From assembly GCA_963766175.1 (NCBI GenBank), contig CAVXZE010000021.1, positions 310,001 through 374,000 on the forward strand: 64,000 nucleotides of DNA, in the 5' to 3' direction. Both the position numbers and the translations under genes were made by a program. Below, piece after piece: positions 1 through 6,520 of the stretch (position 1 is its first letter; each line of letters opens with the position of its first letter). The stretch is from CAVXZE01 sp963766175 (lineage in GTDB: Bacteria; Myxococcota_A; UBA9160; UBA6930). Under the pieces are notes generated by a model. It ran no database searches, was not told the origin of the DNA, and saw only the letters and a program-made list of their open reading frames with translations.

Positions 1-51
1 GTGGCGGGACAGCGCCGTGAGCGCAAAGGCGCCGAGATCGCCAGGCGTCAA
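1..51 (-). CDS. ABC transporter permease, N-terminal fragment (cut by window edge)
   Basis: Only about 17 codons are visible. A TTG at 51-49 overlaps the TGA stop of the ATPase gene (50-48) by two bases, and the frame stays open to the window edge, reading LTPGDLGAFALTALSRH. A short amphipathic start of this kind, directly after a MacB-type ATPase, is where the FtsX/MacB-like permease of such operons normally sits. Both the start codon and the identity are inferred from context; too little sequence is present for a family assignment. Confidence 0.4.
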   Translation of the reverse strand, partial: MTPGDLGAFALTALSRH

Positions 52-773
52 CTCGCCGGCTCCGCCGGCGCCGCGATGGTCGCACCTCCTCGGCGCTCCC
101 CACGCCCCGTGCGCTGTACGACCCGACCATCCTCCATCACCAGGGCGCGATTGGCGCGACCGGCCATCGCGGGATCGTGGGTCACGACGATCAGCGTGAG
201 GCCATCGGCGTTCATGCCCTCCAGCACCTCCATGACCTGACGCCCCGAGCTGCTGTCCAGGTTCCCGGTGGGCTCGTCGGCCAGGAGCACCTGGGGACGC
301 ATCACCGTGGCGCGGGCGATGGCGACCCGCTGCTGCTCACCGCCCGAGAGCTCTGCCGGCCGATGTCGGGCTCTCTCACCCAGCCCCACCGTGCCCAGTG
401 CGGCGGCCACCCGTTCCCGGCGCTCTGCGCGCGGGACCCCCGCAAAGATCATCGGAAAGGCCACATTCTCCGCCGCGTCGAGGCGGGAGATCAGCTGGAA
501 GCTCTGGAAGACGAATCCGATTTTGTGGCGCCGGACCGAGGAGAGATCGTCTTCCGAAAGAGATCCGACATCTTCACCGTTCAATCGGTAGACGCCCCGA
601 CTCGGACGGTCGAGACATCCCAGAACATTGAGCAGGGTAGACTTGCCGGAACCCGACGGTCCCACCACGGCGACGTAGTCACCCGCCTCGATGCTCTCCG
701 AGACGTCGTTCAGGGCGTGCAGGAGCTGACCGCCCATCGCGTAGGTCCTGTATACCCCCTCGAGCTCGATCAT
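48..773 (-). CDS. MacB/LolD-type ABC transporter ATP-binding protein
   Basis: 241-residue ATPase subunit of an export-type ABC transporter. It has a Walker A motif (GPSGSGKST, about residues 39-47), the signature LSGGEQQRVAIARA, Walker B plus D-loop LLADEPTGNLDSSSG and the H-loop VVTHDP. LADEPTGNLD is characteristic of the MacB/LolD/FtsE subfamily, whose permeases do mechanotransmission rather than classical transport. The gene overlaps the upstream adaptor gene by four bases (ATGA at 770-773) and is followed at once by the probable permease, giving the usual adaptor-ATPase-permease tripartite efflux order. The C-terminal 20 residues are basic and alanine-rich and add little. The exported substrate cannot be told from sequence. 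Confidence 0.93.
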   Translation of the reverse strand: MIELEGVYRTYAMGGQLLHALNDVSESIEAGDYVAVVGPSGSGKSTLLNVLGCLDRPSRGVYRLNGEDVGSLSEDDLSSVRRHKIGFVFQSFQLISRLDAAENVAFPMIFAGVPRAERRERVAAALGTVGLGERARHRPAELSGGEQQRVAIARATVMRPQVLLADEPTGNLDSSSGRQVMEVLEGMNADGLTLIVVTHDPAMAGRANRALVMEDGRVVQRTGRGERRGGATIAAPAEPAS

Positions 774-1924
774 GGGCGATATTCGATCTCCTCCACCTCG
801 ACCCGCGCGCCGGCCTTCACCTCGACGCGGTCCAGGGAGATCACCACCGCCTGCTCCGGGGACAGTCCCTCGCGGATCTCTGCCCAGTCCCAGTTCCGGA
901 GGCCCAGTTCGACGGGCTGTTCGACGAGCCTCCCGTCCCTCACGACCAACGCATGGTTACCCTCCAGGAGAGCGGAAGTGGGGAGACGCAGCACCGAATC
1001 CCGCGCCTCGAGCACCACTTCGACATCCGCCGAGGTCCCCGGCAGGAGCGTCTCCGCGATCTCCGAATCGTCGAGCTCCACCTCGATCTCGACGGTGCGA
1101 TTCTGGGCTTCGATATCCAGCACATAGGGTGCGACCCGGACCACCTTCCCGGCAAAGGAAGCGCCCGGGCGCGAGTCGACGCTCACCTTGGCCGGCTGTC
1201 CACTGCGAATCGCGGCGGAGTCGACCTCGTCCATCGGAGCGCTTACGTAGAAGGAGGTGGGGTCGATGACGTCGACGACGGCGGGTGCCGTGAGGAGCGG
1301 GGGGGACGGAGTGATCCACTCGCCAACCTCGACTGGGACCTCGGCGATGACGCCGTCGAAAGGCGCGCGGATCACCAACTTCTCGAGCTCGACCTCGATG
1401 GCCGCGATCTGGGCCCGCGCTCGATCCGCCTCGGCCGTGGCCGCATTGCACGAGGCGCTCGCAACCTCGGAGGCGCTCTCGAGCTGGTCCAGAAGATCTT
1501 CGGAGACGATCGCCTGTTCGGCGAGCTTGCGTTTCCGGGCCAGCTCCCGCCGCGCTCGATCGCGCTCGATGCAGGCCTGGCGGCGGGAGGCCTCTGCAAC
1601 CCGCAGTCCCTCTTCCGCTAGGCGAAGCTGGGCGCGCTGTGTCGCATCGTTCAGGCCGACCAGCGGAGCGCCGGCCACCACCCTGTCTCCTTCGCGATGC
1701 GTGATCTTGACGACCCGGCCGCCGACCTCCGACGAGAGCTGCGCTCGTCGCCGGGCACGGACCGTCCCCGCCTTCGTATTGGTGATCGTCGACTCGACCC
1801 GGCCGCGCTCCACACGAACCACCTTGACGGGGACGAGCTCGGGAACGAGAAGCGTGAATCTCAGCAGAACCGCAGCTCCCACGACCAGGAGGAGGCTCCA
1901 TAGCAGCCACTTTCGCATCGCCAC
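770..1924 (-). CDS. HlyD/MacA-type periplasmic adaptor protein
   Basis: 384-residue membrane-fusion protein of a tripartite efflux pump. One N-terminal membrane anchor (about residues 5-25, WLLWSLLLVVGAAVLL) is followed by the first half of a lipoyl-like domain (SSEVGGRVVKITHREGDRV), an alpha-helical hairpin rich in Ala, Arg and Glu (about 95-190), the second lipoyl half (IRAPFDGVIAEVPVEVGEWI) and beta-barrel and membrane-proximal domains. It should link the inner-membrane MacB-like pump to an outer-membrane channel. It is the first gene of the operon and shares an ATGA overlap with the ATPase. A dyad sits a few bases upstream of the start, suggesting local repressor control. No outer-membrane factor is visible in this window. 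Confidence 0.88.
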   Translation of the reverse strand: MAMRKWLLWSLLLVVGAAVLLRFTLLVPELVPVKVVRVERGRVESTITNTKAGTVRARRRAQLSSEVGGRVVKITHREGDRVVAGAPLVGLNDATQRAQLRLAEEGLRVAEASRRQACIERDRARRELARKRKLAEQAIVSEDLLDQLESASEVASASCNAATAEADRARAQIAAIEVELEKLVIRAPFDGVIAEVPVEVGEWITPSPPLLTAPAVVDVIDPTSFYVSAPMDEVDSAAIRSGQPAKVSVDSRPGASFAGKVVRVAPYVLDIEAQNRTVEIEVELDDSEIAETLLPGTSADVEVVLEARDSVLRLPTSALLEGNHALVVRDGRLVEQPVELGLRNWDWAEIREGLSPEQAVVISLDRVEVKAGARVEVEEIEYRP

Positions 1925-1931
1925 GAAGTGT

Positions 1932-1945
1932 ACTGACTATTCAGT
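1932..1945 (-). promoter_or_regulatory. Perfect dyad ACTGA-N4-TCAGT, candidate TetR-family operator
   Basis: The bases ACTGACTATTCAGT form a perfect 5-bp inverted repeat with a 4-bp AT-rich spacer, 8 bp upstream of the efflux adaptor start codon. Similar TGAxTATTCA-type dyads are bound by TetR-family repressors of efflux and fatty-acid genes. No regulator gene is adjacent, so the assignment rests on position and symmetry only. Confidence 0.4.
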
Positions 1946-2051
1946 GTCTCGCGAGAACAGCGTCCCATCGAATAATTCCGGGGGTAGCATCGTCCAATCT
2001 CGTCAAGCGGGCGGCCGCCGTGTCACCGCTCCGTCACCAGGAGGTGCTCCC

Positions 2052-2627
2052 ATGGTCCGGACTGCGATCCTCGCCCTGATCGCTGCGATGCCCATCGTCA
2101 TCGGCGCCGGCGCCCGGGCCGGCACCGGCGGCCACTGGCCCTTCGATCCGCCCTTCCTCTCCGATCGCGGTCGGATCGGCGCGCAGGTGGAGGCGATGAC
2201 CCCGGAGCTTCGCGGCTATTTCCAGGCCCCGGACGACCGCGGCCTGCTGGTGGTGCGTGTCGAGCCGGACCGCCCCGCCGCACGCGCGGGGCTGCGCGTA
2301 GGGGACGTGATCGTCTCGGCGGGCGGCGACCCCGTGCACGAGCCCTTCGACCTGATCCGGATCGTCGCGGCGGCTCCAGCGGGAGAAGCTCTCGAGCTGG
2401 GCGTCTTCCGCGAGGCGGAGGAACGGACGCTACGCGTCGAGCCAGAGGGCGAGCCGAGCCTCTGGGCGGAGCCGGAGCGCCTCGGGACCTGGTTCGAGGA
2501 GAAGCTGCACCGCGGCAGCCGGGAGCTTCGGGAGCGGCTCGAGCAGCTGGAGAGACGGCTCGAGGAGCTGGAACGCAAGCTCGAAGAACGAGACGAGGAG
2601 ACGGACGAAACCGGCCGGGAGACCTAG
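2052..2627 (+). CDS. Secreted PDZ-domain protein with C-terminal coiled coil
   Basis: 191 residues from an ATG preceded by AGGAGGTG at 2039-2046; the open frame extends much further upstream but only this start has a ribosome site and gives a signal peptide (about residues 1-23, ending GARA). A single PDZ domain covers about residues 60-130 (the GLLVVRVEPDRPAARAGLRVGDVIVSAGG segment carries the ligand-groove and turn signatures), like the DegQ/DegS substrate-sensing PDZ. No serine-protease domain is present. The last 50 residues are a highly charged coiled coil of LEQLERRLEELERKLEE type, which could mediate oligomerisation. Probably a periplasmic scaffold or protease partner; no specific role can be assigned. 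It is convergent with the next gene, and their TAG stops overlap in one CTAG. Confidence 0.75.
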   Translation: MVRTAILALIAAMPIVIGAGARAGTGGHWPFDPPFLSDRGRIGAQVEAMTPELRGYFQAPDDRGLLVVRVEPDRPAARAGLRVGDVIVSAGGDPVHEPFDLIRIVAAAPAGEALELGVFREAEERTLRVEPEGEPSLWAEPERLGTWFEEKLHRGSRELRERLEQLERRLEELERKLEERDEETDETGRET

Positions 2628-3148
2628 GGGTCCTGTAGGACCTCCTCCAGCCTCTTTCGGATCTCCGCCTCCGTCATCTGGATGACGAGCGTCTTGATCC
2701 GATATTCCGGCGCAGTGAGATTGGCTTCGTGATCGACGTTCCTCTCGATGGAGAGGGCGAGGGAGCGATCGGTGGGAATCGCCTTCACCGCCTTGCGGAA
2801 GCCCTCCTGGGTACCCGTGTTGTCGACACCCGTCCCCTTGACGCTCTTGATCACGGTGCGCGACAGCACCGACCCCTCCGGCGCGACCGCAAACTCCCGC
2901 TCCTTGCCGATCTCGATGTCTTTGGGAGCCTTGCCCCCCACCGTGGAGCCACCGAATCCCTTGGCCTCTCGGCTGGTCACGAGAATCTTGAAAACCTGCT
3001 GCGCCTCGTCGTAGGCGACGAACTTGCCTTCGATCCCGTAGCGTTTGCTCTTCGTGGACTTGGCTTGGGCAACGCCGGACACCAGGGTGAAAGAAACCAC
3101 GGCGAGCCCTGCGGCGAGCACCTTGATCCCACGATTCGCGAGTCTCAT
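2624..3148 (-). CDS. Secreted protein of unknown function
   Basis: 174 residues from the ATG at 3148, which has AAGGTGG five bases upstream; a GTG nine bases earlier is an alternative. There is a clear Sec signal peptide (about residues 1-29, hydrophobic core then GVAQA). The mature part is small, charged and beta-rich (KRYGIEGKFVAYDEAQQVFKILVTS) with a helical C-terminus ending IQMTEAEIRKRLEEVLQDP. I recognise no family. The gene is single, convergent with the PDZ gene and divergent from nothing close, so context gives no role. A periplasmic location is the only firm inference. Confidence 0.7.
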   Translation of the reverse strand: MRLANRGIKVLAAGLAVVSFTLVSGVAQAKSTKSKRYGIEGKFVAYDEAQQVFKILVTSREAKGFGGSTVGGKAPKDIEIGKEREFAVAPEGSVLSRTVIKSVKGTGVDNTGTQEGFRKAVKAIPTDRSLALSIERNVDHEANLTAPEYRIKTLVIQMTEAEIRKRLEEVLQDP

Positions 3149-3243
3149 CGTAGCCACCTTCTCGTTTCCCTCCCGTATCTCGTCGATAGAGGAATCCTAT
3201 CCGATTCTATCTGGCGTGGTGCGGAGATGATCCGGCTACACCT

Positions 3244-3918
3244 CTAGCTCTCCGCTGTCTCCGCATCGACCTCGCCGTCGAAGTCACCGTCCTCCGCAAT
3301 GCCCATGCCCTGGTAGTACTCCCGGAAGGTCGCCGCGATCGCGTCAATGGGAACGTCCGCGAACTCGCCGCGACGCGCCAAGTACTCCATGTGGCGGTTC
3401 CCGTCTTCGTCGAAAGGGTGGAAGATCGAATCCTGGCGACCGTCGAACTCCAGTGGGCGAATCCGAAACTTCCGGCAGAGCTCCACGTTGAAGGCGGGGG
3501 TCGCCCTGACCCATCGGCCATCGAGATGGATGGACACATAGCCGTGCCAGAAGAAGATGTCGGTCTTCATGTGCTCACGCATCCGCGCAGTCGAGAGGTG
3601 GTTGCGAACGTCGGCAAAGCCGAGGCGGACCGGGATCGCCATCGAGCGGCAGGCGGCGGCGAGGAGGATCGCCTTGGCGACGCACCATCCGCGCTTCACT
3701 CGCAGGGTGGTGGTCGCCCGGAGTCCCGCCACGCTGAGCTCGAGAGCGTAGGGGTCGTAGCGGATTCCGTCACGTACGGCGTAGTAGAGGCGAACGGCGC
3801 GATCGACTGCATCGTCCGCTCCCTCGCAAGAGCGCCGTGCAAAGGCTTCGATCTCGGGATGTCGCGACTCGATGGTGGGCGTCGGCTCCAGGAAGGGACG
3901 CAGATCTTCGCCGCTCAT
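3244..3918 (-). CDS. Transglutaminase-like cysteine hydrolase
   Basis: 224-residue cytoplasmic protein (no signal peptide) of the transglutaminase-like/papain-fold superfamily. The nucleophile lies in RGWCVAKAILLAAACRS (Cys about residue 79) and the catalytic His in FWHGYVSIHLDGRWVRATPAFN. The third triad position, normally DPT, reads ATP here, as in a recognised bacterial subgroup with an ATPAFN ending, so the active site may use a dyad or another acid. Bacterial members act as peptidases or amidases on small peptides or protein modifications. The gene is divergent from the GH116 gene; there is no operon partner. The specific substrate is unknown. Confidence 0.8.
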   Translation of the reverse strand: MSGEDLRPFLEPTPTIESRHPEIEAFARRSCEGADDAVDRAVRLYYAVRDGIRYDPYALELSVAGLRATTTLRVKRGWCVAKAILLAAACRSMAIPVRLGFADVRNHLSTARMREHMKTDIFFWHGYVSIHLDGRWVRATPAFNVELCRKFRIRPLEFDGRQDSIFHPFDEDGNRHMEYLARRGEFADVPIDAIAATFREYYQGMGIAEDGDFDGEVDAETAES

Positions 3919-3947
3919 TGCTGCAGATTAGCAGCTACTTCGTGCCT

Positions 3948-3976
3948 TTCCGCAGAGAGAGTCCAGACTCTATACT
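3948..3976 (+). promoter_or_regulatory. Possible sigma70-type promoter for the GH116 gene
   Basis: TATACT at 3971-3976 is a good -10 hexamer. The base 17 bp upstream begins TTCCGC, a weak -35. It lies in the 110-bp gap between two divergent genes and 52 bp before the GTG start of the glycosidase. Weak -35 match, so low confidence. Confidence 0.3.
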
Positions 3977-4028
3977 TCCGTCCACCGTTGGAATCGGCTC
4001 GAAGCAATTTTCACCGCGGGGGGACCTC

Positions 4029-6509
4029 GTGCGAAACTTCAATCAGGCCTATACCGGAGAGCACCTGGACCGGATCGCCTTCCCGATGGGAGGCATCGGG
4101 GCGGGCATGGTGTGCCTCGAGGGTGGCGGGAGTCTCTCTCACCTCTCGCTTCGCCACCGCCCCGAAGTGTTCAACGAGCCGCTCTGCTTCGCCGCGATCT
4201 GCGTCCAGGGCGAGCGGGAGAATCTCGCCCGCGTCCTGGAGGGACCGGTTCCCCGGCGCAAGCCACTGTTTCCCTGGGGAGAAGCGATCCTCGTCGGCTC
4301 GGGAAACGGTGCGCCCGCCCGGAGCTACGGACTGCCACGCTTCGAGGAGGCGCGCTTCGAGGCGCGCTTCCCCTTCGCACGGGTGAGTCTCCGCCACGCG
4401 ACGATTCCTCTGGACGTGGAGCTCACCGGATGGAGCCCCTTCATACCGGGCAACGCGGACGACTCCTCACTGCCGGTGGCGGCGCTGGAGTATCGCTTCG
4501 TCAACAGCTCCGAGAGTCGGGTCGACGCCGTCTTCTCTTTCCACAGCGCGAACTTCATGCACCAGTGGGGCGCATCGGGCCGCAGTGTGCTCGATACGCC
4601 GGGCGGGTTCGTTCTGTGGCAGCCGGGCAGCAAGGAAGCCCCGGAGCACGAGGGAGCTTTCGCCGCCGTGCTCGACGACCCCGAGACCCGGGTGAACTGC
4701 CGCTGGTTCCGTGGGGGCTGGTTCGACCCGCTGACGATGACCTGGAAGACGGTGCGCGAAGGAGCGATGCCCGAGGCGGGACCCGTGAGTGATGGGCGGC
4801 CGAGCGCTGGCGGCAGCCTCTACCTCCCGTTCTCTCTCGATCCGGCGGAGGAGCGGACCCTGCGCCTCCTGCTGGCCTGGTACGTGCCGCACAGCGACCT
4901 TCGCACCGATTCCGGCCGTACCATCCCCGCCGGCGAGGCCGGAGCCGAGCCAGGAACACAGAACTTCCATAGTCCCTGGTACGCCAGCCGTTACGAGAAC
5001 ATCGGCGAGGTGAACCGCTACTGGGCCGAGAACTACCGGCGCCTGCGCGACGAGACCCGGTGCTTCAGCGATTGCTTCTACGATACGACGCTCCCACCCG
5101 AGGTCGTCGAAGCCGTCTCCGCCAATCTCTCGATCCTCAAGTCTCCGACGGTGCTGCGTCAGCGGGACGGACGACTCTGGGCGTGGGAGGGTTGCGGCGA
5201 TCACGCGGGGTGTTGCCCGGGGTCGTGCACCCACGTGTGGAACTACGCTCAAGCCCTGCCCCACCTGTTCCCGCAGCTCGAGCGCAGTCTGCGCCTCACC
5301 GAATTCGACCAGAGCCAGGACAAAGAGGGGCATCAGTGCTTCCGCGCGTCGCTCCCCATCCGGCCGTCCGGCCACGATTTTCACGCCGCCGCCGACGGTC
5401 AGCTGGGAGGCGTCATGAAGGTCTACCGGGAGTGGCGCATCAGCGGCGATCGCGAATGGCTCGAGGGCCTCTGGCCGCGAGTGAAGCGGAGTCTGGCCTT
5501 CGCGATCGAGAGCTGGGATCCCGACCGGCGCGGCGTCGTGCTGGAGCCCCACCACAACACCTACGACATCGAGTTCTGGGGCGCGGACAGCATGTGCACC
5601 TCGATCTATCTGGGCGCGCTCCGCGCCGCCGCAGCGATGGCCGACGCCCTCGGCGACGACGAGGAGGATTACCTCCTGCTCTACGAGAAGGGCCGGAACC
5701 ATCTGGAGAGCGAGCTCTGGAACGGCGAGTACTTCCATCAAGAAATCCAGTGGAAGGGCCTGCGTGCGGCGTCGCCGCTGGATGCCGGGTCGCGGAGCCT
5801 CGACCACGATCCCGGCTACTCGCCCGAAGCGATCGAACTGCTCGAGAAGGAGGGTCCCAAGTACCAGTATGGAACCGGCTGCCTCTCCGACGGCGTCCTG
5901 GGCGCCTGGCTGGCGAGAGTCTGCGGGATCGGCGAGATCCTCGACCCGGAGAAGGTCCGGAGCCACCTCCTGGCGGTCCACCGCTACAACCTGGTGAGGG
6001 ATCTGTCGAACCACGGCAATCCGCAGCGATCCGGCTACGCCTTCGGGAAGGAAGGGGGACTGCTGCTCTGCAGCTGGCCTCGAGGTGGAGAGCCCTCTCT
6101 CCCCTTCGTCTACAGCAACGAGGTCTGGACCGGCATCGAGTACCAGGTGGCGTCGCATCTGATCATGGAGGGACGCGTCGGCGAGGGACTCGAGATCGTC
6201 CGCACCTGCCGCAGCCGCTACGACGGGCGCACCCGAAACCCCTTCAACGAGATCGAGTGCGGCCACTGGTACGCCCGGGCGATGTCCAGCTACGGCCTGC
6301 TCCAGGCCCTGAGTGGAGCCCGCTACGACGCGGTCGAGAAGAAGCTGCAGCTGCGTCCCGCCGTCGAGGGCGATTTCAGGGCCTTCCTCGCCACGGAGAC
6401 CGGCTTTGGCAGCGTCGGAGTCCGGAGCGGCGTGCCCTTTCTGGAGGTGCGCCACGGCACGATCGAGGCGAGCGAGATCGACTACCAGAGTCCAGAGGCG
6501 GTGGGGTAG
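4029..6509 (+). CDS. GH116-family glycosidase (GBA2-like beta-glucosidase/glucosylceramidase)
   Basis: 826 residues from a GTG at 4029 preceded by GGGGGAC; upstream in-frame codons have no ribosome site and precede a promoter-like region. The start reads RNFNQAYTGEHLDRIAFPMG, the usual opening of the family (FPMGGIGAG turn), so the N-terminus is complete. An N-terminal beta-sandwich (about 1-330) precedes an (alpha/alpha)6 catalytic domain. By analogy with characterised GH116 enzymes the nucleophile is Glu387 (WAWEGCGD) and the acid/base Asp513 (NTYDIEFW). CCPGSCTHVWNY is typical of the bacterial branch. No signal peptide, so it should act on beta-glucosides or beta-xylosides, or glucosylated lipids, in the cytoplasm. 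Eleven bases separate it from the next gene, suggesting co-transcription. Confidence 0.88.
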   Translation: MRNFNQAYTGEHLDRIAFPMGGIGAGMVCLEGGGSLSHLSLRHRPEVFNEPLCFAAICVQGERENLARVLEGPVPRRKPLFPWGEAILVGSGNGAPARSYGLPRFEEARFEARFPFARVSLRHATIPLDVELTGWSPFIPGNADDSSLPVAALEYRFVNSSESRVDAVFSFHSANFMHQWGASGRSVLDTPGGFVLWQPGSKEAPEHEGAFAAVLDDPETRVNCRWFRGGWFDPLTMTWKTVREGAMPEAGPVSDGRPSAGGSLYLPFSLDPAEERTLRLLLAWYVPHSDLRTDSGRTIPAGEAGAEPGTQNFHSPWYASRYENIGEVNRYWAENYRRLRDETRCFSDCFYDTTLPPEVVEAVSANLSILKSPTVLRQRDGRLWAWEGCGDHAGCCPGSCTHVWNYAQALPHLFPQLERSLRLTEFDQSQDKEGHQCFRASLPIRPSGHDFHAAADGQLGGVMKVYREWRISGDREWLEGLWPRVKRSLAFAIESWDPDRRGVVLEPHHNTYDIEFWGADSMCTSIYLGALRAAAAMADALGDDEEDYLLLYEKGRNHLESELWNGEYFHQEIQWKGLRAASPLDAGSRSLDHDPGYSPEAIELLEKEGPKYQYGTGCLSDGVLGAWLARVCGIGEILDPEKVRSHLLAVHRYNLVRDLSNHGNPQRSGYAFGKEGGLLLCSWPRGGEPSLPFVYSNEVWTGIEYQVASHLIMEGRVGEGLEIVRTCRSRYDGRTRNPFNEIECGHWYARAMSSYGLLQALSGARYDAVEKKLQLRPAVEGDFRAFLATETGFGSVGVRSGVPFLEVRHGTIEASEIDYQSPEAVG

Positions 6510-6520
6510 ATTCCAGCGCC

